A stretch of 51,993 nt of DNA, taken from contig NW_004443763.1 in NCBI RefSeq assembly GCF_000330505.1, positions 284,932 through 336,924 on the forward strand. The letters run 5' to 3'. The position numbers and the translations under genes were made by a program. Positions within the stretch are counted from its first letter, which is position 1, and each line of letters begins with the position of its first letter. Under the pieces are notes generated by a model. The model was given only the letters and a program-made list of their open reading frames with translations. It was not told the DNA's origin and ran no database searches. This DNA comes from Entamoeba invadens IP1 (lineage: Eukaryota > Evosea > Mastigamoebida > Endamoebidae). Shown here in pieces: positions 32,655 to 42,300 of the stretch.

Positions 32655-32715
32655 TCGAAGTTCTACCAAAATCTTCAACTAATTGATGGAAAACAACCAA
32701 TTTATATGACCCCTA
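32655..32715 (-). repeat. Right 61-bp terminal inverted repeat of pogo-type element
   Basis: Reverse complement of 28677-28737. It is followed by TA at 32716-32717, the second copy of the target duplication. Confidence 0.93.
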
Positions 32716-34233
32716 TACAAAACATAAAATGAAAAATACGAAGAAGAAAGTGTTGTTTGATTATTATTGATTGATTGCCTTGTTATTTTATTGTGCTTAA
32801 TTAATGATTGTTAAAATAATTCAATAATCAAGTTTTTGAAGATAATATTTTTCAATAAAAAAGTAAATTATAAATTTGTGATTGTTTATTAGTTGACAGT
32901 AATCGCTTTGCTTGTTCTTGTGATGTGTAAAGTTGTATGAAAACTTTTGTGTTGTCTTTTGTGTTAAAATTTGAATTGTTTTTATGTGGTTGGTTGTTTT
33001 TAACAATTTTATTATTGTTGTGTTGTTGTTTCTTTTTCTTTGAACTATTATAATAAATAAACAAAACAACAAATGTTCGTCAATATTTTTTGTACAATAA
33101 TAAGTTTAATCATTGGATTAGAATGATAAAATATAACTAACTTAATTTCTTATATCGAAATTATCAATTTGGAAATATTTAGCATCAACATAATTTCAAA
33201 ACAGAATGTCTTAAATGTCTGTTGTTAAATTTTATAGTGTAATAAATTAAATAATGCATTTACATTGATTACTGTGATTTAAAAAACTATGGAAATAAAT
33301 AACTACAAATAATAAACCTTCATAAAATATTTTGATATTTTTAAAAAGATATAAGGTATGTTTTGATATTATATATTTATTTTTGTGAATATACGGTCTA
33401 AGTTTACAAAGCAAGGAAACAATAATTGAAAAATAATATCAATATAAAATATCATTTTATTTTTGAATCAAGAAATTCTCCTATGTTCAACACAACTCAA
33501 ATGTAACCAAAATTTAAAAATAAGTTATATTGTTTTCAAAACGGGTGTTGAATTTTTTTGAAAATTTTTTTGAAAAGGTCTCATCTTCAAAGGATCCAAA
33601 TTTTCTTCCATCCCTTTTCAGGACTTTAATATAATTAAAAAACTCATGAGGACTGCTTTGACGAAGCATGAAGTCGATATCCTCTTCATTCTCAAATACT
33701 ATTTTGAATATGTATGAGTCTGACTTCTTCTCACATATTTTAAAAGAAGCCAGTGGTCCAAATTTAATTGCATAATTATAAATGTGGATGGGATCGTTGA
33801 CTCCAAAAAACTCTGCCCACAATTTCCCCTTGTTCATTTGATCTTCTAAGTTCTTACAGTGTGTTGACTTCAAGACTTGATGTCAATTTCATGTTAAGGA
33901 AATAAATGTATTTCTTTAATTGTATTACAATTTACTTTGTTGAAAACACTTTGACGTTTCATTTTATTCTTTTTCAAATTATTTAAACTAAAAAAATCAA
34001 AAAATAAATTACAAATTAAACTATTTTAAAATACAATTAAATATTATTTCATATACTATAATTTTACTATATTATTTTATTATGATATAATATATTTTTT
34101 ATTATATAATTGTAGCATAAATTACAATAAAAATATATTTTTTTATTTTTTGGTCAAAAAAATCTTTGAATTATATTATTAATAATATTTATTATAATAT
34201 TTAAATATGTTAACTATCAATAATATAATTCTA
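32716..34233 (-). repeat. Right arm of inverted repeat, outer block
   Basis: Reverse complement of 5270-6787 with the same length and, in all stretches compared, the same sequence. The outer border is CAATAATATAATTCTA, immediately followed by the candidate MITE at 34234. It carries the second copy of the 107-aa frame. Confidence 0.93.
33514..33837 (-). CDS. Hypothetical 107-aa protein in right repeat arm
   Basis: Exact second copy of the frame at 5666-5989, in reverse orientation and with the same uncertainty over its start (the open frame extends upstream without an ATG). Same composition and no recognised family. See the left-arm entry. Confidence 0.45.
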   Translation of the reverse strand: MNKGKLWAEFFGVNDPIHIYNYAIKFGPLASFKICEKKSDSYIFKIVFENEEDIDFMLRQSSPHEFFNYIKVLKRDGRKFGSFEDETFSKKFSKKFNTRFENNITYF

Positions 34234-34454
34234 CTCCAGTAGGGAAAATGAACCTTAGCATAGGAATTGTACTTTAGCCCAAAGAAATTAGTATATTTTT
34301 CTTAAAAAACACGGGTTTTTACTAAAAAAAACAAATATTTTAGAAAATTGACTTTTTATTGTTTTATAAATTAGTTTAATATAACAATAAAAAATAATTA
34401 ATTTTTCTTTGGGCTAAGGTTAATTTGCTAGGCTAAGGTTTAATGGCTTAACTG
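34234..34454. mobile_element. Candidate 221-bp MITE at outer edge of right arm
   Basis: Imperfect inverted ends: AACCTTAGCATAGG...TTTAGCCCAAAGAAA on the left and, read inward from the right, AACCTTAGCCTAGC...CCTTAGCCCAAAGAAA. Outside these lie CAGT on both ends and TA on both sides (34232-34233 and 34455-34456), as for a Tc1/mariner-type MITE. Offsets of a few bases between the two ends and the lack of an empty site make this tentative. Confidence 0.5.
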
Positions 34455-34545
34455 TACAATAAAAAAACGGTATATTTTATTGAAATTTGAAAAATTTTTA
34501 TTTTTTTAAATTTTTTAAATTTTTTTTTCGTTTTTCTCGTTTTTA

Positions 34546-34811
34546 AACATTACTTTACATTATTATAAAATATATTTTATAACCAATTTGTGTGATCAAA
34601 CAGTGTTGGACTTTTAATTTATATAACATACAAATAATAAAAAGTGGAAACTTTTTATATATTATAAATGTTACATCAAACCAGAACTTAAAAATATGAT
34701 ATTGAAGCTTAATATAATTATATTTGGAATACCTTTTTGTTTGTAGATTTAAGTTTATATTGATCTGTATGCGTGTTATTACAATCATATTTCTGGTATT
34801 GGAAGGGTTAA
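34546..34811 (-). mobile_element. Truncated piggyBac-like element end next to SET gene
   Basis: About 266 bp nearly identical to the last part of copy A (24856-25121), ending in GGTATTGGAAGGGTTAA at 34811. The other end is missing; homology stops abruptly at AAACATTACTTTAC. It ends 26 bp beyond the stop codon of the SET gene and so probably supplies that gene's 3' flank or UTR. Confidence 0.8.
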
Positions 34812-34837
34812 CAGAGTAAATGGTCATATCATTCAAT

Positions 34838-37309
34838 TCATTTCACTTCAATGTGTTTCTTCGCATTTTCTAGTATTCTTTTCTGTGATTGGAAGTGAAG
34901 GAGGAGCATATTTATTTGAACAATTTTGTTGACTGCATTGTGTTCCTTTGCGAGATGAAGTTTTTGGTTGAGAGATTGGAGTGCATCATCAATGACTTCT
35001 AACTCGTTGCCAATATACTCCAGCGTCTTCTTATGATCCACCTCAACTTGTTTCCCACTTTGCATCAAATTCAATAATTTCTTGAATGGAATGGAATGGA
35101 TTGCAACATACAGTTCAAAGACGTCAAAATTGGTTTGGTCTTGAGTCAAAAAGATTTCATGAGGGACTCGGTTTTTCGAGCACATCTCCCTATACACCGC
35201 CTCGGCTTCTTCTCTCTCCACGTAACTCTTCGCCTCAAAATAGTCCATATCCTCAAACTCATTTGTCCATCGAAGAAAATGGACAATTTGGTTGACTGAG
35301 CTGTCGTCTCCAAAGTCATCGCAGATGTCTTCTCCCACTTTGACACTCATTGGTACTTTCTCAACAAAACACTTCTCCGTTTTTTCCTTACAAAGTGCGT
35401 AACAGGGGTTTTGTTTCGGGAGGATAGGAAGTGGTATCAGTGCACACGTTTCATCCAGAAACGCGGTATGGCTGTCGACGTAATTGTACAGCCCAACAAA
35501 CAAAGAGACTGGAACCGTCTTCCTTGTACGACTAATAAATTGCTGATACATTGCAATCCCGTCATCCTCCACACAGTTCATTTCGTCCATGATATAACTC
35601 TCCTCTATTTCTTTGAAGTCGTTTGAGTAGAATGTCATTGACTCGATATATTTCAATAACAAAGGAACGTATGGTAACCTCTGTTGTCCAACATCTGTGA
35701 AGAAAAATTCAACACAGCACAGCGTAAACCCTTCCTGTTTGATACTTGGCACCCACATTTTAATGTTTTCTTCGGTGATCAGATTACTTAGAGGCACTGT
35801 GAGTACCTCCTCGTTTTCTTCGAGCAAACGAACTTGATTTCTCAATTTAATGGTGTGGTTTTCACAGACGTATGACACAGAGGAGTTGAGTGTATTAGAA
35901 GCGTGTAGCCACGTGTTTAAGTTGTCCACGAAGTTTTCAAACAAAAAGTCGTCACACGAAAATGAAAGTGTTTCCGTTGCACGACTCAATCCGTTTTGTG
36001 ACACTTTTTGAAGTTCAGCTCCAATCTTCGAGCGACACAACAAAAGACTGTTTTTCAATATCGTCACTTGGCCAAGTTTATACGTCAAAATACAGAAGAC
36101 TTTGTAGTCCAAGTTTTTGGTGTTCAGTTGTGCAAACTCGTCGTCGCTATATTCCATCAACCCCAAGAGATGTTTGATTTGCTCCATTAAACTTCGTGTT
36201 GCTTTTATTTCGTTAATAGGAGAAACATAACTCAAGTCTAAAAGTGCTTGTGAGTATTGATTTGCTTCGACCAACGATAAATTAACAATTCGAAGAACTC
36301 TGAGGAGGTCTGTCGGCAACTCCTTTTCTCGTGTGAGATAGTAGTCAAACCTATCAACACCTTCTCGCTTCAGTATTTGGGTGATCTCATCCTCATTGTC
36401 TTCTTCCTCGACCTCCATCCTCTCATTTTCTTTATTCTCGACCTCCATCTTACTCTCTTCACTCTCCTCAACTTGCTTCTCAAAGTGCCTCTCTTTGAAG
36501 TTGATGCGGAGCAATACCTCGTCGTATGGATTTTCTGATATTACAAAACCGTACCCCAACAGCATCTTTTCATTTGGTCGAATTCGGTAGTTGTTAAAAA
36601 TTTGTTCTCCACAGTGTAATACCTTTTCGTTGGTCTGCAATGAAAATGTTTGTGTCTGTCTGTTTGATACGTAAGTGACTTTTGTTTCTGTGTTGTGGTT
36701 TGAGAAGTCTGCAAACGGTATGAGTGAGGCAACATCGCCAATTGGGTCGGGGTAAATGACCAAGAACGCTCTCGACCAGAAGACTTGGTGCGCCCACACG
36801 AGTCTTTGATAGAAGTCATCAAATTGTTGGAACCTTGTTGGATATTGATGTGTGAGTGTTTCATAATAATCCGAGAGTTTCTTCAAGAATGTTTTTGTCT
36901 TTTCGACAGTGACAAGTAGTTTTGTCCCTTTCAACATTTTGAGTTCATTCTCAGAGTAGCTCAACGGGCAACTGAATGTTGTTGGCAGTGTATTGATATA
37001 CGGAAAGTGGAAACATTTCTCGTTCGTTTTGTTCATCGCCAAATACAAATACACAACACTGTTTTCGTCGTCTCTGTTCTTAGCGCCTTCCCCCAAACGT
37101 GGTACTTCAAACCCCGGTACCATACTTTCAAAGACGTTGTGGAGTTCTATTGTATTCAATTGGAGGTGATATGGGATACTCAGTAAAGTATCTCCTTCGT
37201 GAAATTCTTTTGATGAACAGAGTCCATTCCCATACACAGGAAAGTTCTTCACATAGACTCCATCAATATGGCCGCCATGCTCTTTAACCCACGTTGTTAT
37301 CCCCTCCAT
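34838..37309 (-). CDS. SETD3/LSMT-type SET-domain protein with a second, degenerate SET copy
   Basis: 823 aa. The first half is a split SET methyltransferase of the SETD3/Rubisco-LSMT class: GNGLCSSKEFHEGD at ~27-40, WSRAF near 178, IPFADFSNHN with Asn204-His205 for S-adenosylmethionine, and CGEQIFNNYR with Tyr241, then LLGYGFV. A Rubisco-substrate-binding-like helical domain follows (~310-430). The second half repeats this plan in weakened form: LNTWLHASN..IKLRNQVRLLEENEEVLTVP (~464-505), ALIPLPILPKQNP near 623-635, VGEDICDDFGDD near 658-669, and a helical tail ending in SQKRILE. In the second copy Asn-His is lost and the Tyr is Phe666, so it is probably a pseudo-SET domain. Expected targets are Lys or His of cytosolic proteins; the substrate is unknown. 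Confidence 0.85.
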   Translation of the reverse strand: MEGITTWVKEHGGHIDGVYVKNFPVYGNGLCSSKEFHEGDTLLSIPYHLQLNTIELHNVFESMVPGFEVPRLGEGAKNRDDENSVVYLYLAMNKTNEKCFHFPYINTLPTTFSCPLSYSENELKMLKGTKLLVTVEKTKTFLKKLSDYYETLTHQYPTRFQQFDDFYQRLVWAHQVFWSRAFLVIYPDPIGDVASLIPFADFSNHNTETKVTYVSNRQTQTFSLQTNEKVLHCGEQIFNNYRIRPNEKMLLGYGFVISENPYDEVLLRINFKERHFEKQVEESEESKMEVENKENERMEVEEEDNEDEITQILKREGVDRFDYYLTREKELPTDLLRVLRIVNLSLVEANQYSQALLDLSYVSPINEIKATRSLMEQIKHLLGLMEYSDDEFAQLNTKNLDYKVFCILTYKLGQVTILKNSLLLCRSKIGAELQKVSQNGLSRATETLSFSCDDFLFENFVDNLNTWLHASNTLNSSVSYVCENHTIKLRNQVRLLEENEEVLTVPLSNLITEENIKMWVPSIKQEGFTLCCVEFFFTDVGQQRLPYVPLLLKYIESMTFYSNDFKEIEESYIMDEMNCVEDDGIAMYQQFISRTRKTVPVSLFVGLYNYVDSHTAFLDETCALIPLPILPKQNPCYALCKEKTEKCFVEKVPMSVKVGEDICDDFGDDSSVNQIVHFLRWTNEFEDMDYFEAKSYVEREEAEAVYREMCSKNRVPHEIFLTQDQTNFDVFELYVAIHSIPFKKLLNLMQSGKQVEVDHKKTLEYIGNELEVIDDALQSLNQKLHLAKEHNAVNKIVQINMLLLHFQSQKRILENAKKHIEVK

Positions 37310-37742
37310 TTTGGGTTTTAAGTTTTCATTCGTTCCATCACCTTTTTACTATTAATTGTTTTATACTATATTTCTAGTTTATCAAAAATCTTGCATTTTT
37401 TATCAGAGCACAAATTTTGATATATAGTGTCATTTTCTTTGTAAGTAAAATGTAGTTCTAATTAAAATAATCATAATTTGGTTTTCAACATATAAAAAAT
37501 ATATTATATAATAATATTGTTTATAATAATATAATAGTTCATTTCACATAATATATTATAACATAATGTTAATTATAATAATAAATAATATTGTTATATT
37601 ATACCAATACTAACAACAAAACGATAATTAAATCATTATGATATTATAAAATATATTATAAACTATAGTATCGAATGATGAATTCCCCCATAAACATACA
37701 GATTGAATCCAAGAAAGAGCTAATTAAGATAAGAGAAGATTT
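37310..37742. other. AT-rich spacer
   Basis: Between the start of the SET gene and the 3' end of the EF-hand gene, both on the minus strand. It is made of ATATTATAATA-type repeats and has no coding frame. Confidence 0.5.
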
Positions 37743-38207
37743 TCAAGATGAGACGTACCATTCCAAGAACTCAGTCATCGAGATTTTATTTGAGTTGTCT
37801 GTGTCGATGATTTTCATGAACTTGTCAATATCTTCCTTTTTAGTAGTTCCGATGAGTTTTAAGAATTTAGCGAGTTCTTTTTTATTAATTTTGCCACTGT
37901 TATTGGAGTCGATCACTTTAAACAAAAAGACGCCAATTGCTTTATCTGCTTGTCTCTTGTCTGTCGGAAATGGTTTTGGAAACGAGTCGTAGATCTTTCG
38001 GAATTCGCGCTTCCCAAGTTTGCCGTCTTTCATCGAGAAACAGACCGACCCATCAACCATATCAAAAATCAACTCAAAGTCTTCGTCAAAGTCCCCCGTC
38101 GTGTTCGTTAAGTTCCTCATCCCAATTACAAATTCTTCTCGTTGAATCTTCCCGTCACCACTCGTGTCTATGGCTTTAAATACATTGTCAAAAGTATCAA
38201 GAGACAT
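37743..38207 (-). CDS. EF-hand calcium-binding protein
   Basis: 154 aa with four EF-hand positions. Loop 1 is canonical (DTSGDGKIQREE, 14-25). Loop 2 (~49-68) is stretched by an insertion and unlikely to bind normally. Loop 3 is canonical (DSNNSGKINKKE, 100-111). Loop 4 (DTDNSNKISMTE, 135-146) has Asn instead of the central Gly. No signal peptide or membrane segment is present, so it is probably a cytosolic Ca2+ sensor or buffer of the small EF-hand family abundant in Entamoeba. The specific orthologue (calmodulin-, grainin- or CaBP-like) cannot be settled. Start at the first ATG, preceded by a GAAC motif 20 bases upstream. Confidence 0.88.
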   Translation of the reverse strand: MSLDTFDNVFKAIDTSGDGKIQREEFVIGMRNLTNTTGDFDEDFELIFDMVDGSVCFSMKDGKLGKREFRKIYDSFPKPFPTDKRQADKAIGVFLFKVIDSNNSGKINKKELAKFLKLIGTTKKEDIDKFMKIIDTDNSNKISMTEFLEWYVSS

Positions 38208-39304
38208 CTGGAGTCAAATCTCTTTCTCTGTTCGTTTGCCTCTTTTTCCTTGAAAGTTCTTGTATGGTTTTATATTAATTATAATATAGTTTTTTATTAA
38301 TTATAATATAGTTTAATAATATTTTGTTCAAAACACATTTTTTATATTGATTTAAACATTACAAATACCATTGAACTAAATTCAAGTGGTCTAAAAATCG
38401 GGAAATTTCAAGTTTATTTAATATTTTTCCCGTTTTTAAAAGTTTGTCGTGTGCATAACATTACACAAGCTAAAAAGGAAATAATAATAATTAAAAATAA
38501 TAATAAAAATAATTAAAACATTTCAATATATCCCTTTTAAAAGGTTAATCTAAAAACTTGGGTGTTATTTAATGTTGAATAGTTTGGTACAGTTTTGTAT
38601 ATTATATGGAATTTATTTGGTTGATATTATAGTTTATTTTAGCTATTATTTATATCATTTTAATATAGTTAATAAATTATAATTTTAATTAGTGTTAAAC
38701 AATAATTATTAATTTTAAAAGAATATTATAAAATATATTATATTGTTTTTGCTTTTTTTACTATTTTTTTAATAATTACTATTATATATAATACTATTAT
38801 TATAATTGTATTTTAATTATTTTGATTCATATCATTATAATAAATTTATTAACAAAATTATTAACACAGTAACAATTCGAAGAAATAAAATAAAAATAAA
38901 ATAATAACTTATTGTTATTATTATAATTGAACTAAAAAACAATTAAAATAATAGTTTATTTGATGAAATAAAACTTTTTTTTATGATTATTTTAACTCAA
39001 TGTGTCCAAAAAGAGATTATTTTTTAGAAACAAAATAGAATAAAATCCAGCACCTTTTTTAGGAAAGTGAGGAGTTAAATGATAACAAATAATAACAAAA
39101 AATACTACAACAATAATAACCGAATAGTTATCAAGAAATAAAACCGAGTGAATTAAGAAAAAGCGGATTACCCAATTGAGAGAGCAAAAGATTGTAATAT
39201 TGAGAATCCAAAAAGATAATTATAATCAATAGATAAAATAATTATAAAGTAAACTATAGTTTTACCGAGAGTCTTTCAAACCAATAAACACAATCAGTGG
39301 GGTG
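38208..39304. other. AT-rich spacer between divergent genes
   Basis: About 1.1 kb separating the EF-hand (minus) and DOCK (plus) genes, so it should hold both promoters. Mostly long A/T runs; the last 150 bases are less AT-rich and may form the DOCK promoter. No recognised element or RNA gene. Confidence 0.5.
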
Positions 39305-42300
39305 ATGGAGGTGGCAACACATACTGGTCTTGAGAAGCTTGTTGAGATTTTGGGTATCCAAACCCACACGGAACCCACGCAAGCGCCTAAAGTGATTGTG
39401 AAACAAGCTAAGAAGACAACCGCTGTTAGCGCGGACTTGACTTTTAACTCCCTCGACACGGAGGGGAGAGATGAATTGGACATCTATCAAATCCGACATT
39501 ACTTTGAGCTCTCTGCGTCGGACAAGAAGTCCGTGTACTTATTAGAGAAGGATGTTCGGCAGATTTTGAATGAATTGAATCTGAGCAAACCGTATTGTGT
39601 GCAGCGAAATGAGTTTAACATATTAGTGAAGTACTTGAATGACAATTTAGATCGCCTTATAGCCATGTCACAACAGTCTTCGTTGTTCCACAACTACTCA
39701 TTATTGTATGATACGCCAGTGGTACTACTTTCAAAGCACGAGAACGCAACTACGCGAATCAACGTGTCGAAATATACACTACAAGCAACAGACAAATACC
39801 ACACCGCATTCAAAACTATGCTCTTTGCTCAGGGAAAAGTCATTGAAAAAACACCGAGCTGGGAGTCGGTGGTACACACACACTATTTCGACTCAGACCA
39901 ATACACACAAACAATTAAAAAAAGAAGTCTAACAACACTATTGAGGAGAAAGAGTGAGGGCGAACGACCAAAGTTGTTGTTCGAGTTATTTACACCACTG
40001 TTTCAATACAAAGATTTGGCGGTGACGCTTGCGGGAGTCCGGAGCGCCACTACTTTAAATACACAAAAGCAAGTCTTTCAAAAAGTCGGAATTAAAAACA
40101 TTTTAGTTGGCGGGGAGTCCCCACCAGAGAATTTGAAGATCGTTGTCGCAGTCTACGACATCAATTTGCAGGAGAAACTGACAGAGGACTTTTCTATTGA
40201 ATCGGATAACGAAATTAAAAAAGAGGAGGAGAATAAAAAGATGGCAAAAACCGATTTACAACACGAGACTGGCGAGGGATATGACAAATCGACTCAATCA
40301 ACTCAAATTGAAAAGTCCGACATTATTGAAGAGAGTCAAATTGGTAAAATGAATGAAAAAACACCAGAAAAATCGTCGGAGAAACACTCGGAGAAGCTCG
40401 AGAAGTCGGAGAAGAGCTTTTCGAGTTATTCTAAGACGTCTTTTCGATCGAAAACGTCGAAGACTTCAAATCAGTCGAAGACCCTGTCGCTCACGAAAAT
40501 TGATAAACTCGACAAAACACAACACGTGAATCTGGAGAGTGCCGTCATGCATTTTTATTCGAAAGAACTCGAGAACAGTCCAATTGTGTTGTATGTCAAA
40601 GTGTATAGAAAAGGCGGCGACGACATCTCAAGTGCGCGCGAAATGTACTTTCACGGCTTTGACGATAAAAAAGCGCGGAAGAAGTATTCGGAGAGAAAGG
40701 GGTGGGACAACTGGCAGTTTCTACTTGCTGGTTTTGTATCATTAAAAGGGGTTTTTGAGATGGAGAGTGGGGAGCTTGAGATTCCATTTTACAAACCGGA
40801 GAATGACAGTGAAACTCTTTACGACTTGGTTAATATGAAAGAAACAAGAAAGACGGCGGACGTTTCTATGAAGTTTTGGTTTGAGAAAACCTCAGAGGAG
40901 TATTCGTATCAAAGCGGTGTGTTTCGAGTGAGAGGAAAAGAAGAGAAAGATGGGAAAACGGAGTTGTTACTTGACAACATGAGGAGTATTAAATACTATG
41001 AAAATGTGGTGTGTGAATACACGAACAGACTCTTTGTGAATATCGTCGATGTCTCCTTTGGAAAAGACAAGAAGAGGAAGAACCCGATAATAGTGCGATT
41101 GTTCTTGATGCGCAATAACGAGAAACTGAAATGTGTGTATCAAAGCGATAGAAACACTGTTGCTGAATATTACGACTCAAACATTATACAGGGGAAATGT
41201 TCTTTATTCTTCGATGAAATGAAAGTGGAGTTGCCATTTCCTTTAACGAACAATGACCGGCTGATATTTAATGTGATGGAGTTACACGAAGGCATATTAA
41301 AAAAGGAATGGTTTGCGTCACTGCTACTCTACACGGATTCTCTTGAAATAGAGAGTGGAAAGCTCACCCTCCCCCTCTCGCAAACACTTGAAGGAGCACT
41401 CACAAACGAAGACGTTTTAAAATTCTCGATAATAATCGACTTGTACGTATTGAGTGGGGTGTACCCAACAACGAAAACGTCACATAAAGAACTTGTCAAA
41501 TTACTGAATGGCACTGTCGACGAAAATTTCAGTAAAATTCCACTGATCGATTTGATTCACTTTCTTCCTCTTATAATGAAGTCGTACTTGGAGTCAAGTG
41601 TAGTGAAGAATCGTTCTGTTCTTGAGACCTTAATGAAAACGGTATGTGGGTACTGCTCGTCGTCAGAAAAGCGCAACAAAAACGTTGAGTTGTATGTGAC
41701 GAAGTACTACACCTTCTCGTCGAAGGACGTTGCTTTGAATTTAATCAAGGCGTTATATTTAACATACAAATTCGATGACACATCTGCGCAGATCGACGTC
41801 TTCAAGCATTGCTGGCTTCCATTCTCGCTTCTGCTTGCGTCAATAAAGCAAGTTGGTGCGGACCAAAACTTCTGGACTAACGCCATCACGTTTTCGTCGA
41901 ATTTTGGAAACACCATCCGAAGCCATGTGATGAAAAAGGAGATATTAGGTATGGAGGAGGGCAACGCACACTTCTCCTATTTTGTTCGTTCAGTCATTGA
42001 GTCGGGGTACCGTGCTGAAGGCCTTAAAATGATGGAGGAGTATTTAGACAATTTGACATCGCCGTACGACGCGCTTAAAAGTGGGTACAAATACTCTGAG
42101 AAGTCACCAGAGATGGAAGCGCTTGGGATGATAAAGAGTGAGTTTCTTGGCGTGTTTGAAGGGAGTTTAAATTTGTATGCTGCGAGTAATCCCGGGAATG
42201 TGAAGGTGAGTGACATTACTATGTTGGATGATTTGTTGTGGGTGAGACACTTACCCATAGCGTATTTGATGCGACAACATTTGATTTTATTAATGAAAAG

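Larger units (their letters stand above)
28677..32715 (+). mobile_element. pogo-type (Tc1/mariner superfamily) DNA transposon, ~4.04 kb
   Basis: Ends are 61-bp perfect inverted repeats beginning TAGGGGTCATATAAATTGG. The uninterrupted target is seen in the left arm at 6786-6787: reverse-complemented it reads AAAGAT-TA-CAAAACAT. Here it reads AAAGAT-TA-element-TA-CAAAACAT, so the target duplication is TA, as for Tc1/mariner and pogo elements. It carries a pogo-like transposase (29933-31498), a small unknown frame (28967-29347) and an inverted fragment of its own transposase (32285-32399). The true length is uncertain because of a 100-N gap. Confidence 0.93.
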
